Shown here one piece after another: positions 51,590 to 63,806 of a stretch of 64,000 bases of DNA. Positions within the stretch are counted from its first letter, which is position 1; the number at the start of each line of letters is the position of its first letter. The DNA is from Euphorbia lathyris (lineage: Eukaryota > Streptophyta > Magnoliopsida > Malpighiales > Euphorbiaceae). The stretch spans positions 14,102,001 through 14,166,000 of the forward strand of contig NC_088917.1 of NCBI RefSeq assembly GCF_963576675.1, read 5' to 3'. The notes beneath the pieces are model-generated. The model had not been told where the DNA came from. It searched no databases and saw only the letters and a program-made list of their open reading frames with translations. The position numbers and the translations under genes are program-made.

Positions 51590-52580
51590 CCTGTGAGCTT
51601 TGTAGGGCGGACGGTGAATCCATCGAACACCTTTTTGTTAACTGTAGAGTGGCCTCTAATTTGTGGATTATGGTCAGCAACATCCACGGCGTCAGCTGTT
51701 GTTTTGAATCTAGTTTCGTTGATTTTTTTAATGGGATCGGAGCTATGCGCGTGAGAAAGAGCTTGAGGAAAGGCTGGATTTTCTCGATTATTACTTGCAT
51801 CTAGTTCATTTGGTTCATCCGCAATAGAGCCATCTTCGATAACGAGCTACCTTCAATCCAAAACTTGAGGCACTCACTGCTGCACCTTATCAGGGAGGGC
51901 GCTGATGTCGCTACAACCCGTATTCTTCCACCGCCTGAGCCGGATTATGCGATAGTCCGATGGATTCCGCCACCGATTAACTAGATTACTGACGGGGCTT
52001 CAGGTACTAACGGAAGCGCCGGAGCGGGAGGAGTTTTCTAGAATAATAGAGGCTTTGTAGTGGGATGCTTTGCGTTCCCGATTCACGACTCGCCTGCGCA
52101 CATTGCTGAGTTGAAAGCAATTATCTATGCGATTAACGCTGCCTGGGTGAGAAACTGGAGGAGCCTGTGGATTGAATCAGACTCATCATATGCAGTGCAT
52201 CTCCTTAATAATAATTCAAGTGTTGTTCCTTGGAAAATCAAGAAAGATTGGCATTCCTGCTTAGCAAGACTTTTTGAGATGAATTGGAGAGCCACGCACA
52301 TTTTTAGAGAAGGTAACCAGGCAGCTGCTAGGCTTGCTGGATTCGGACAGTCGGCTGCCTCTTCTCTCTGGTGGCACTCTGTGCCTCATTTTTGTCAGTT
52401 TTTTGTTTTTGATGATTTGTATAATGTAGCTCACATTAGGTTTCTGTAACTTTCTCTTTCTTTCTCCTTCTACTGTACTTTTTTCCCTTTATTAATAATA
52501 TTCGGGTTGTTGGCTGTGCTGGAGGTGTCAACCTAGTTGGGATGTCCGGCCTGCCTTTGCGTCTCAACCTTCATTCAAAA
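51590..52580 (+). pseudogene. 5'-truncated LINE remnant: zf-RVT and RNase H
   Basis: Plus-strand reading gives CELCRADGESIEHLFVNC, a plant LINE zf-RVT zinc motif, then after stops near 51800 and 51980 an RNase H domain. Its DGASGTNGSAGAGGVF, AHIAELKAIIYAI and WIESDSSYAVHLL supply acidic residues. The longest open part is 52060-52449, ending VAHIRFL. A tail follows to an A-run at about 52571-52580, the LINE poly(A). RT and endonuclease are missing and stops interrupt it. It is a different LINE copy from that at 10444. Confidence 0.85.
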
Positions 52581-52717
52581 AAAACATGTGGAATTTAAAT
52601 AATAAAAACTAGGGAACTCTTAAATATAAAGACAAATGACAATGAAAAATTTAAAGAAATTTTGTAATTTCAAGATTTGCTATGTAGTTTGAGTTTTGAT
52701 ATGTGTGTTTTTTCAAG

Positions 52718-53211
52718 GGGTTAAGGTGTAAAAATACCTCTAATGTTTTGGGTCAGGAGCAATTTTACCCATAACGTCTAAAATGGTGCAGTTTTACTCC
52801 TAACGTTGATAAATTTGGTCAATTTCAAAAATAATTCATCAAACTGTCTTCTCGGTCATGAATCTTGTCATCTACACTTCACATGTGCGTCATTTTATCA
52901 GTAACAAATCACAAACATATGTTGGGATGTGAAAAAAAAAATAAAAAAAAAAGTCTTTTGTACGAATTAGAAAAAAAATTCAAAAAAAAATCACCGAATT
53001 TATAAATATTAATCACTAATTCTATTATTAAATTATAAAAAACATGAAATCCTTTTTTTAAACGAATTGATCTACAATTAGTGCAAAATAATGTATTTTA
53101 TAATAGTGTCTAAAATTGACTCAAATTATCAACATTATGGGTAAAAATTACTCTTGGCTACAAACATTAAGAGTAAAATTGCACCATTTTAGACGTTAGG
53201 GATAAAATTTT
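52718..53211. mobile_element. Second copy of the 28621 TIR family, cut by a nested MITE
   Basis: GGGTTAAGGTGTAAAAATAC with 'CCTAACGTT' modules at left and inverted modules up to GACGTTAGGGATAAAATT match 28621-29210. The terminal about 40 bp of the right arm is missing beyond the MITE at 53212. Confidence 0.85.
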
Positions 53212-53736
53212 GGAAAAAGTACGAAAAAATGCTTGTGGTTTGACCAATTTGCAAACAGAGGCATGTGGTTTAAAAGTTTACAAATAAAGATCTGTGGTAT
53301 GTTTTATTTACAAAACAAAGTATTACAATTACGTAATTTCTAATCACAACTAAAGACATTTTATCTTAAAAAAAATTATTCTTACATATCAGCAAAACAT
53401 AACCCCCGAAAAAACAACTTTCTAAACCGAAATAATAAATAATATGGTGGAATTTTACGTTTTTTTACTAATTTGACAGTTTATAAAATAAATTGATATT
53501 GAAGCTCATTTACACAGTTACAATTTGATTTTGGTATCTGTGTTTTGTCAATATATAAATGTAATTGAAAAAAATCAAAAAATTCTCTTATTGTCATCAA
53601 TTACTTAAAAGTTTAATTTTAAATACTTTGTTTTGTAAAAAAAAGTATACCACGTACCTCTGTTTGCAAACTTTTAAATCACAGACCTCTATTTGTAAAT
53701 AAGGCAAACCATGAGCATTTTTTTCTTACTTTGCCC
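53212..53736. mobile_element. TIR element (Mutator-like MITE), 525 bp, nested
   Basis: Ends GGAAAAAGTACGAAAAAATG and, reverse-complemented, GGGCAAAGTAAGAAAAAAAT, arms about 120 bp with 'CAAACAGAGG' modules. A perfect 9-bp TSD TAAAATTTT flanks it (53203-53211, 53737-53745). It sits inside the 28621-family copy. Confidence 0.9.
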
Positions 53737-53782
53737 TAAAATTTTCCTTTTTTTTAAGTTGTGCCCAATGTACTTATATTAA

Positions 53783-53911
53783 ACAAAGGAACCAGCCTAG
53801 GGAAGCTAACCACAATCCTATCTCCACCTTAGAATTTTAATCCGCCTAGATCTAACGGTGAATGACCAAATTTACGTGGTCATCAGGATCCATATGAACG
53901 CAACTGGTGAA
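53783..53911. repeat. LINE 3'-end scrap followed by half of the 48478 MITE
   Basis: 53783-53821 resembles the LINE tail at 10393-10442 (GGAAGCTAA-CACAATCCTATC). 53822-53911 matches the right half of the 48478-48662 MITE. Both are short, diverged remnants. Confidence 0.5.
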
Positions 53912-54072
53912 ACGGAATAAGATTTTCTCCAATTTATATGCCGTAATAAAAATGAAAATTTCTCAAAATATTCATCGTCACATGGATGGAGGAATCTTTC
54001 TTCGTCTTTGGCCCGGCCCGTTTGTTATTATCCATATATTAATTAAAGACATTGATATAGTGTGTAGGAATT

Positions 54073-54440
54073 AGCATGTTTAGATAGAAAAAAGGAATAA
54101 TAAATTCATCCGAAAACAACCTTGAAGCTTTCTAGTTTTGTATCCAAATGGAATATGTGTAGTGTAGGCATCTTTTGCTATTATTGGACTAGTCGGGTCT
54201 TTTTCCATTGTTCAACCTTATGGAAAAAGACATTAATATGAAGCTCAATATCATCATAAACCAAATTTCTATGTTGAAAACGAGATGGAGACTGAATTTT
54301 GTAAAATTGATGGGTGGTCGACATACCCTTCTTAATGGGTTTATTGTAAAATTTCCAATATCTATAAAAAAATATACGATCGGAGATAGAGAGGACGATA
54401 AATATCACCATGAGTCAGACACAGTAATAACTATTTCTTT
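54073..54440. repeat. Second copy of the dispersed repeat at 39845
   Basis: About 370 bp aligning with 39845-40230 in direct orientation. The neighbouring TTCATCCAATGAAA...CACTTGCCCCAATGCC block occurs twice (54447-54508 and 54809-54870), which suggests a local duplication. Confidence 0.75.
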
Positions 54441-54870
54441 AAACGCTTCATCCAATGAAAAATTTAGGGTCAGATTCACAAAAGGGGCACTTGCCCCAAT
54501 GCCCCACTAAATTATGGTATAAAATCATATGTATGTAGAAAATAATGACATATTGATAGTGAAGTTTTGTAATATGATTCGATTATAATTTTATAATCAG
54601 ATATGATTTTCATGTAAAAAGCCCAATTTTTAATATCCATTTTTATAGGATCGGAGATAAGAACCGGCTACACGAAAGAAATTCACAGCTTCTTAGAGAA
54701 AAGTGCATTCATATCATCCATTCTTTGTTCACTCGTGAGATTGAGAGGATAATTATCACCATTCCGTAGATGAGTCGGAAACGGTAATAACTATCCCCAA
54801 ACGTTTCATCCAATGAAAGTTTTAGGGTCAATGACAAATTCACAATGGGGACACTTGCCCCAATGCCTCC

Positions 54871-55191
54871 ATTAACTCGTATATTTAATATTTGTATATC
54901 AGGAGTTTATTTAACTTGGTCAAAGAAGATGATTTGTCCCATTAATTTATAAAGTGTCTAGTTTAGTTCATTCTAAAAGGACATATTAGCTTCCTATTTC
55001 AGTGATCTATTGTCTCCCTGAACTTGCTTGAAGTGATGTTCTTTTCAATTTGTTCAAATTATTTCTTGTTCTACCACATAGATTTAAGAGGTTAATCATG
55101 TCATTTTAAGCAAGTTCAGAAGCTAACGAGATATTTTGTAAGTTTAGCGAGTCGATCAAATTTTTGGATCAAGTTTAAGGGCTCATGATGT
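54871..55191. mobile_element. Decayed TIR element end related to the 32088 family
   Basis: TCAAATTTTTGGATCAAGTTTAAGG...GATGTATTAAACC resembles the right arm of 32088-32602. The left part is too diverged to bound. The hAT-type element at 55200 inserted into its end. Confidence 0.45.
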
Positions 55192-55199
55192 ATTAAACC

Positions 55200-55725
55200 C
55201 ACTGTTCGAAACGAAGGCCGCCTGGACCGCCTAGGCCCCGCCTAGGCGCTCGAAATTGTGAATCCGTCCTGATTTTCTACAATTAGTCCCTCTAGGCGTT
55301 TTATTGACTCCTGGGCGATTTCCAGCCGCTTGGGCTCCGCCTAGGCCGCCTCGACACCGCCTAGGTACCGCCTAAACCACAATGAACAAAAGCATTTTTA
55401 ATTGTGAATTTATTTTTTTACTTTATTATAATTCACTTTTAAGTTGTTTCAATGATATTGTTATTGAAATGTTGACATTTTCACAGTTTTTAAAGATATA
55501 TGTTACAAATATACGTGTTTTTCTATATTAAATAATTTTATATTATTATTTTTAGATAGTATAATACATATTTTAATTGAATTTATACAATAATTTGTTG
55601 ATTAATAAATAAAACAATATAAAAATACAAATCTGATTAATCCCAGATTAATCTCCGACTAATCCCCGATTAATCCTTGAGGGCCCCATCCGCCCGACTA
55701 GCGTCTAGCATTTTTTACAACCTTG
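55200..55725. mobile_element. hAT-type MITE with CCGCCTAGG modules, 526 bp
   Basis: Ends CACTGTTCGAAACG and ...TTTTTTACAACCTTG, with a perfect 8-bp TSD ATTAAACC (55192-55199, 55726-55733). Subterminal CCGCCTAGGC palindromes sit at left and CGGATGGGGCCC-type GC blocks at right. Older copies lie at 35150-36745 and 36940-37135. Confidence 0.88.
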
Positions 55726-55733
55726 ATTAAACC

Positions 55734-56275
55734 TAAATATTCTAATCATTGCTTCCATATTTCAACTCTTATTTACCTTTTACCGTTGAACGAAAGACCA
55801 AACTTAATTTTATAACAAAATTAAAAATGATATGCTTAAGTATAAAATTAATTTAGCTCTAATTTTACCAGTTGCACTAGCATCAATTAAAAGAGCATTT
55901 TCGGCAATGAACTTGGTAAGAAATTGACTACGTAATTGTTTTACGAAATGTAGAGTTAGTTTGATTTACCTGTTGTTTGTTGTTAGAAAAACAGGGATTC
56001 CCTGCTGTTGGAAAAGGCTAGGCAAATAGTAGTTCTCTAACCAAACACCTAAAACTCTAATTTTTAATATGAAAATGCAAACATGAAGAAAAAATTGAGT
56101 AAACAAACACTCATAGTATTGATTCGAAGTTTTAAATGATTGTTTAGTTATATATATTGATAGAGAAATATTTGATAGTATTATTTTTGTAGTGAACAAT
56201 TACAAATATATATTAATTGAAATAGTTTATTTATATTACCATTGTTGGTTTTTTAATAAATTTATAATTTTCATA
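55734..56275. other. AT-rich intergenic stretch
   Basis: No supported feature. TTTTACCAGTTGCACTAGCATC... near 55863 reads as a short hAT-dimerisation-like peptide (TSIKRAFSAM), but it is too short to call. Confidence 0.4.
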
Positions 56276-56818
56276 GGATAAGGGTAAATTTGATCCCAAA
56301 GTTTTTTTTGTGAAGCCCTGAGGAATGAAACTGTCCAAATTTAATTCTAAAATTTCTAAGCAAAATCAATTTTAGTCATACATTATCGAAATTTTGAAAA
56401 TGTTGGTTTGACTGTTATTTAAATGTCACATCGAACCTTACAAACATCAATTACGTCTAAAATATTTAATGAATCACTAATGCAGTTACAAAAAAAACCT
56501 ATTAAAAAGCTAACAACTGAGTCTGTTACATACAAGTTAATCACACACAAAAAAAAAAAAATTGTTAACGTGCTAATTTTTTTACTGTGTTACTAATATA
56601 GCGACAAATATTCAATAAAAATGTACGAAATTGTTTCAATTTAAAAGTATGATATGACAGTTAAATAACAGTCAAACTAGATTTGTCAAAATTTCGGTTA
56701 CGTAGGGCTAAAATTGATCTTACTTGAAAATATTAGGATTGAATTTGCACAATTTCATACATTAAGACTAGATAAACACTTCTTCAAAAAAAAACCCTAG
56801 GATCAAATATCCTTATCC
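56276..56818. mobile_element. TIR element, about 543 bp
   Basis: GGATAAGGGTAAATTTGATCC at left and the complement of GGATAAGGATATTTGATCC at right, with inner inverted homology (TTGACTGTTATTTAA / TTAAATAACAGTCAA). The TSD is unclear (TTTCATA versus TTTACATA). Confidence 0.7.
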
Positions 56819-57050
56819 TTTTTACATATATGGTTTGTCATCTTAAATTCGTATCTTCTTATGATTACTCATGAGAATATTCATAGAATTAATCTATCAA
56901 TATATACTGTTAATATTATATAACATATTTTCTAACATTTACTAATTAATTTCTAATTAACATATTAATTACATTTTCAAATTTAAATATCAATGTATTG
57001 GTTACAAATCTATATTATAAACTTTACTAAAAAAAATTAATACATAATTA

Positions 57051-57334
57051 CGCACATAAATTTATCACAGTTTTCATTTGGCATCTTGAACTTATAGTTG
57101 TACCTAACAGACGTCTAAATTTGCTAATTTTGAACCTTTGACACTCTTATTTATTGAATTGGTGAATTTCAAAACTAACATGAGACCTCAAAGTCAAACT
57201 TCTATCTAAGAACGTCTCAATGCACGTCACCAAATAAGAATAAGAATGTTAAATGTCTAAAATTGACAAGTTTAATTATGATAGGTCCAAGTATAAGTTT
57301 AGGGTATTGACACACAGTGATAAATTTAGGTATG
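57051..57334. mobile_element. Small TIR element, about 284 bp
   Basis: ACATAAATTTATCAC ... GTGATAAATTTAGGT and further inner inverted homology (CTTGAACTTATAGTT / CCAAGTATAAGTTTAGGG). The exact ends are uncertain. The frame at 57253-57462 overlaps its right end and looks random. Confidence 0.55.
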
Positions 57335-57526
57335 TAATTATATATGTATTAAGAAGAAAAAAAAACTCAATTTTTAAATATAAGTATTTGTCTCTTTATA
57401 TTTTATATGAAATGATAGAAAATGTATTGAATATTTTTTATAAAAAAAAACTTATATTGTAAGTTCTATTATTGTTGCGTAATTATTATATTTAACAAAT
57501 TAAATATATTAAAATATTAGTTTAAA

Positions 57527-58084
57527 GGGTAATTAATTTATTAGTCCCTATATTTTAACAAAACACACTGTTTAGTCCCTATATTTTCAAAAACACATGA
57601 TACAGTCCCTAACTTTTTTCCTAATGAACTGTTTAGTCCCTAACGTTTTTCTCAGTGAACTGTTTAGTCCCTACCGTTAGACTCTCATGAAGATTTTGTT
57701 AGTCAATTTGGATTTGCGTTCTTCTTTTTTTTATTTTCCTTTCCGTTACACTCTAATGCATCTGAAATCAACTTTGAGTATTCTTCTTCTTGATGTTCTT
57801 CTTAATCGTTCAAATTCGTAAGCATTGGATCTGTTCTTTTTCTTGTTCTCCATACAAATAGCTTCTTTTTCTAAATTGGATTTTCTCTTATGAAGTTTGA
57901 AGGTAAATAGTAAAGGGTAATTTAGTCATTTCCGAAGTCATAAACAGTAAAAAATCTAAGAAACAGACGGAAGGACTAAACAGTTCACTGAAAAAAAGGT
58001 TAGGGACCTTACCATGTGTTTTTCAAAATATAGGGACTAAACAGTGTGTTTTGTCAAAATATAGGGACTAATAAATTAATTACC
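57527..58084. mobile_element. TIR element (Mutator-like MITE), 558 bp
   Basis: Ends GGGTAATTAATTTATTAGTC and the complement, with inverted modules of 'TTTAGTCCCTA'. A perfect 10-bp TSD TTAGTTTAAA flanks it (57517-57526, 58085-58094). Confidence 0.92.
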
Positions 58085-58189
58085 TTAGTTTAAAAAAGTA
58101 ACAAAATGGGACGGAAATCCCCATAGGGATAATTATTACCAATTTAGGCGAGCATAGGGATACATTTATCCTATTTTTAATGGGGGCAG

Positions 58190-58552
58190 TCATGAATATA
58201 ACAACCCAGTCCAGAATGACAAAATGCAGAGCATCACAAACAAAATGCACAGTTTGCTTAAACTAGTTGTTACACATTCAACATCATTAAACATATCCAG
58301 CAGCCTACAACCATTTGATCATTGAAGGATCACACGGTTAAAATCATCCTTACAAATAAAGTAATGAAAGAAATAAGAAATCTGTTATTCCTACTCTTTA
58401 CTAAAATACCATTGTATATGCTTTAACTTTTCCAAGAAGTATACCCCTACTTTAGCATTTTGATTTCTATAAGTAAGATACAAATTGTACTATCTTTTTC
58501 AATAAGAATGTCATCAATAGTCATTCCATAAAATTTAGCTTCTATTTTATGA
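58190..58552 (+). repeat. Probable 5' LTR of the decayed Copia
   Basis: The segment upstream of the primer-binding site has the expected position of an LTR, but no 3' partner is present in the window to define its ends. Confidence 0.4.
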
Positions 58553-58563
58553 TGGTATCAAAG
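58553..58563 (+). other. Primer-binding site of the decayed Copia
   Basis: TGGTATCAAAG, initiator-Met type with one change, 71 bp before the gag ATG at 58624. Confidence 0.7.
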
Positions 58564-58623
58564 TATTTTTTAGTAATTTAAACTTATCTCTTTGTTAAAT
58601 CTTTTTGTTCTTTAAAAGTAAAC

Positions 58624-61600
58624 ATGAATGCAATTACACCAAGGAGTTTGTGCTTCCTCCATGTGAATGAAACTCCTTTAGCATTGGTTACTCATGTTCT
58701 CATAGCGCCAAACTATCATCAATGGTCGTGCTTTATAGATGTTGCATTAATGTCAAAGAATAAACTTGGCTTTTTTAATGGTACAATAGAAGTTCCTCTT
58801 TTTGCAGATCCAATGTATCTAGTATAGAAATGGTGCAATACCATGGTTCTCTCATGATTGTTACATGTTGTGTCACAATAAATAAATAGCTTAGAGCATA
58901 ATGTGGCTTGATACGGAATTGGAAGTGTTGGATGATCTACATGATCGCTTCTCACAAGGTAATTCGCTCAGAATTGCAGAGTGGAAAAAGGAGGTAGAGA
59001 ATCTAAAACAAGGAGAAATGACAGTAACTGATTACTATACACAATTGAAGATACTTCATAATGAACTTATGAATCTAAGGATTCTGCCAAAATGTAGTTG
59101 TGATCCAACTTGCTCATGTGCTGCAATTAATGCAATAAAAACTTAACAAGATGCAGATCATGTAATTACCTTTTTGTAAGGATTAACATATCAATATTCA
59201 TCTGTTTTTTCTCAAATCTTATTATTAGAACCTTTACCGAGCTTAAATAGAGTGTTTGCACTCTCAATTCAACATGAAATTTAGTTAAATCAACATACCA
59301 AAAACCTAAACCCACCTACAACATCATTTAGAGGTTTCACATATTCTCAGCCAAAATTTCAAAACCAAATAGACAATTCAGTAAGAATTCAAATCAAAAT
59401 TCCTCATCTCATAGAAACTTCACATATAACAAACAATCATCTATGTGCACATACTAAGGTAAATCTGCACATACAGAAGATACATTTTCAAAAAAGCATG
59501 TATATCCACCTAGTTATAATCAAAGATCTAAATCTGTTTAATTTAAAGCCAATTATGCAGTAGAATAATATGATATAGATTCAGATCATGAGGAAATTGA
59601 GGGTATGCGGTAATTTCAAAATTATTCACATCATTACATGTTGACAAAAGAGCATTATTAGAATTTGATTTCTTTATTACCTTCAACTTCAAACAACAGT
59701 ACTAGCAAGGCAGCAACAATTATCACTATCAGTTTAAAATCATTCAACACACGGTTTGGTACAATGCTTACCTATGCTTTAAATAAAATTGATGAGAAAT
59801 CATAGATTATATACGCATGAGCAACAAATCATATCATATGTGATATTAGATATTATTCATCATACAGTGCAATTTCTAAATTTAATGTTAGTCTACCAAA
59901 TGGAGAAAGGGTTCATGTTTTGTATTCTAGAATAGTTATTCTTAATCAGAAGCTTATGTTGAAGAATGCATTAAACGTACCTACTTTTGCATACAACTTG
60001 ATAAGTAGCATCAACCTTATGGAGTCCAACAACTTATTTCTTATACTGACTGGTTCATATTGCTTAATACATGACACTGCAAATTGGGAGACGATTGATT
60101 GTGCTAGAGAAAGATGAGGTATATATCATTTAAAAGATCCACAAACCATTTTCACATATAGAACACACTCAATCTCAGTCTCCATATCCACACAGTCACA
60201 AGACATTTGGCACTTACATTTTGGTCATCCATCTCATGATAAAATCTAGAAGCTTTAACAATAATACAGTTTACCTTACTTTAAACCTAAGTCACTTTAT
60301 GACATTTTTCAGAAATCTAGGAAAAATAAATTGTCTTTTCCTTTAAGTAACAATATAGTTAGTTAGTGTTTTAGTCTTGTGCCAAATGACATTTGGGGTT
60401 CTATTAAAGAGTCATCTACTGGTCATCAATATTTTCTCACAATATTTTTGTAGCAAATTTATTAAGATTGCATTAATGAAAACTAAGTCTGAGGCAAAAC
60501 CTTTCTTCCAAAAGTTTTTGTTTATATGTCGAAACACAATTTGATAGGAAAATTAAAGTTGTAAGGTCTAACAATGGACCAAAATTTCATATGCCTAAAT
60601 TCTATGGATCGTTTATGCAACACCAAACCACTTGCCTAGAAACACCCTAGCAAATGGTAGGGTTGAAAGAAAACATTAGGACATCATGAACATCACTAGG
60701 GCTTTACTTCTACAAAGTTCAATGCCAAAACAACATTGGCCTGCAATAGTTTCACATTCTGTTTATTTGTTCAACAAAATGACTACTACATCCTTACACA
60801 ATCTAACCCCCTACCAAAAATTGTACAAATCCAAACCTAAACCGACTCATTCAAGAGTGTTAGGGTGTTTTGCTTATGCATCTTCCTTAGACAAACACAA
60901 AACAAAATTTATAGATAAAGTAATCAAATGTGCATTTCTAGGATATCAAACAGGTATAAAAGGTTACAAGTTATTGAACTTAACCAATAGTACAATTTTC
61001 TTCAGTAGAAATGTATAATTCTATGAAACTAGTTTTCCCTTCCAGTCTAACGTTTCAAATCTATCACACATATACTTCCTTCTTGTAGTAAAGAAGAATT
61101 AGACAACATTCATAGTACCATTCCAAATCTAGAGGAGGAGATTCCACCACTTACTTGTCCCAGCACCTAACATTGACACAGATTATAATCCATCCAATCA
61201 AAACTTAGATGAAACAAGTCACCCCAATCAGACATTCCACTCATACTAAACACCTTTCTTATTATCTTAGAGATTATCATATAAATCTCTCTAGTGTAAA
61301 TCATGTTACAGTCACAATACCTCACCACAAAATCTAAACCATGTCACTTCACCTCATACCATAAAACATTCCATTTCACACCTTGGTTGCAAACCTTCTA
61401 AAACACCTCCCTCATAATAAACCATCCCCAAATGTTAAGCCCCTTTTAGATATTTCATCCTACAGACGATTAATATGCTGATTATTATATGTTACACATA
61501 TAAGACCAAAAATAGCTTATATAGTAAAGACCTTGCTTCAACAATTAGCCAACCCAACATCTGATGATTTTTCAAGGGCTTATAGAGTATTGTGTACCTA

Positions 61601-61930
61601 AAGTTCACCAGGATCAGGCTTATTCTTTCCAGCAGATAATAAGCTCACCCTTCAAGCTTTCTCTGACTCAAACCGGGCCTCATGTCCTGATTCATGTCAT
61701 TCCATCACAAGGCCTGCCATTTTAAATGCACTTATCTCTTGGCGTTCTAAGAAGAATAGTACTATCTCTCGATCTTCCTTAAAGCTGAATATCGCACAAT
61801 GGTTTGCACTTCATGTGAGTTATAATGGCTTATTTCCTTACTTAAAGATCTGTATATTCCTGGTCCTCATTCTGCCTTTTTGTTCAATGATAACACTTTT
61901 GCCATCTATAGAGGCGGAAATTCTTTCCTT
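58624..61930 (+). pseudogene. Heavily decayed Copia gag-pol with RT deleted
   Basis: Plus-strand pieces in order. Gag N-terminus with APNYHQWSCFIDVALMSKNK (58624-58827) and capsid (58901-59283, LHDRFSQGN, LKQGEMTVTDYYTQL). A protease trace near 59800. A post-protease block with LNVPTFAYNLIS (59920-60117). An integrase zinc region DIWHLHFGHPSHDK (about 60205). The integrase core, where the Asp-containing DNG reads NNG (VRSNNGPKF, about 60565), and its C-terminus 60686-61018 (HSRVLGCFAYA, KCAFLGYQTGIKGYKL). From about 61050 to 61500 the RT core is absent. Then RNase H pieces AFSDSNRASCPDS and ISWRSKKNSTISRSS (61655-61790). Dozens of stops make it an old relic related to the 2672 element. Confidence 0.85.
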
Positions 61931-62210
61931 TATAGAATATGAATAGTTGTTTATGCCACTTATTCGTCTATAGAAGGTTTGATTATCCAATTAAACTAAG
62001 ATTCAATCCTTGTTTTAGATATCTCATTTGGATGGTACCATTACATATTTATCACTACTTATACCATGTATAATAAGACTCAAACATGAATACCAGATTA
62101 AGTATCTACTTAGTTCTCCTTTTTGTAACTCTTTTTTCACTCCAAACAATATAATAGAATTGTTTGGTTAGGATTGAGAAATAGTTATTGTAAGCTATTT
62201 CACTACAAGA
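61931..62210. other. Intergenic stretch after the Copia relic
   Basis: Polypurine tract and 3' LTR of the relic were looked for and not found. Confidence 0.45.
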
Positions 62211-62340
62211 AAAACGCTGATTTGCTACGGAAACATTCCATAGGAAAAGACGGTCAGCTACGGATCGCTTACAGACTTAATTTTGTAGCAGAATGTATCG
62301 TAGGCGATGATCGCCTCATAAAGAAAATCAGATGACTTCT
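62211..62340. mobile_element. One end of a CACTA (En/Spm) element
   Basis: CACTACAAGAAAAACGCTGA is a classic CACTA terminus, followed by subterminal GCTACGGA-type repeats. The other end and any transposase are not in the window. Confidence 0.7.
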
Positions 62341-62988
62341 ACCAGCTACTAGTAACAACAAATAATAAATATTAATAGTTGAACCAAACAGACCTTAAAA
62401 GAGACTAGCACTTAACCACTATAACATAACATGCTTAGCAATAGATTTATTAATTAAGATTGATTTTAGTGATTAGTTAAGGATCTCAAGTCGCCTAAAC
62501 TAGATATCTCGAGTTCATATATATCCATGTAAAACATAAGAGTAAAAAATCCCATGTATAATATATAGGAATGCTCATATAACTATGAAAGAATCCTAAA
62601 GAGGATATAATTCCTCAACATAGACTCTTATCTCGCTCGCCCAAAGTTCCTAATTAGAATAAGACTCAACCATCCTAATCAAGATGAAGGGACTCTAAAA
62701 GCTCCATCTGAATATCCGGTCTAACTAATTAATAAGATCCAGAGGTTAAAGATCAGTTCGAAATATGCAACCAAACAGTATCACAAAATCATGGCATCTT
62801 TCAAACAATTTATAATTTTAGAGTAGTCACTACATTCGTCCAAGAGTTAAATTAGTAGGCCGACTAGCCAATAGTTAAAATCTCAAACGGTATAAAATCC
62901 TTTGTAGCTATCCGAGATTTTAAGCCTCAGACAAGCTTTTTTGTAGAGGAAGTATCTACAAAAGGCATACAGTAATACAGTCTGAGAC
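62341..62988. repeat. Dispersed repeat related to 40300-40610
   Basis: 62580-62890 aligns roughly (by eye about three quarters identical) with 40300-40610, including AAGCTCCATCTGAATATCC. The rest of the stretch is AT-rich with no gene. Confidence 0.55.
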
Positions 62989-62991
62989 TTA

Positions 62992-63193
62992 GGCTCTATT
63001 CTTTATCGTTGAAAAAAACTGAACTGGACTGAACTGAATGCTACTGAATACTAAACTGAACTGAACTGAATTTAACTGAATGATACTGAACTTAACCGAA
63101 CTTAATAATAATGATGATATTAGACTTTAAAATAATTTAATGATAATATTGGACATTAATAAGCTTATAATAATAATAATAATAATGTCAATA

Positions 63194-63237
<44 letters not shown>

Positions 63238-63752
63238 AAATATAAAACTAAATTGAATATCAAATAAAAGCTCGACTCGATAAAAGCCTATGAAATTAAA
63301 TAAAAATGAGTCTAATTTAAATTAAAAATACAAATTACACACAAACACAAATTTACATACAATTTAAAGCCTATGAAATTAAATACAAATTTTGATATGA
63401 AACAAACTCTTAACTTTTTATTACAATTAAGGGTTAAGGTGCAAAAAATACCCCTAACTCTAGTTTTGTCCATCAATAATTGAAGGGAAAAAAAGATGCA
63501 ATTCCTAATTTTCAAATATGAATGCATACTTTAATTGTATTTTTTTTATTAGACGATGTATACTTTAATAAACTACAATTTCTTGACTTTTATCTAATTT
63601 AATAATAATTATAATAAATAATAATAATAAATTATATATAAATAATTATAATTATAATAAATAATGATAAATTGTTGAATGTTGAAACTGTATGCTGAAC
63701 TAAACTGAACTGAACTGATTGATACTGAGATTAAGTAATAAAGAATAGGGCA
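62992..63752. mobile_element. Harbinger/Tourist-type TIR element, 761 bp
   Basis: Ends GGCTCTATTCTTTAT and ATAAAGAATAGGGCA with TTA on both sides (62989-62991, 63753-63755) and CTGAACTGAA-rich subterminal DNA. It contains a TA microsatellite (63198-63232) and a scrap of the 28621 family (63431-63460). Confidence 0.72.
63431..63460. mobile_element. Left-end scrap of the 28621 TIR family
   Basis: GGGTTAAGGTGCAAAAAATA followed by CCCCTAACTC matches the first 30 bp of 28621; the rest is absent. Confidence 0.7.
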
Positions 63753-63806
63753 TTAGGGCCCATTTGTTTTATCTACGGTTTGTTGTTGTTGTTTGCTATT
63801 ACGGTT

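Noticed and set aside
63312..63527. A 71-codon minus-strand frame
   Set aside because: It lies in AT-rich DNA inside the Harbinger-type element, with no recognisable motif and biased composition.
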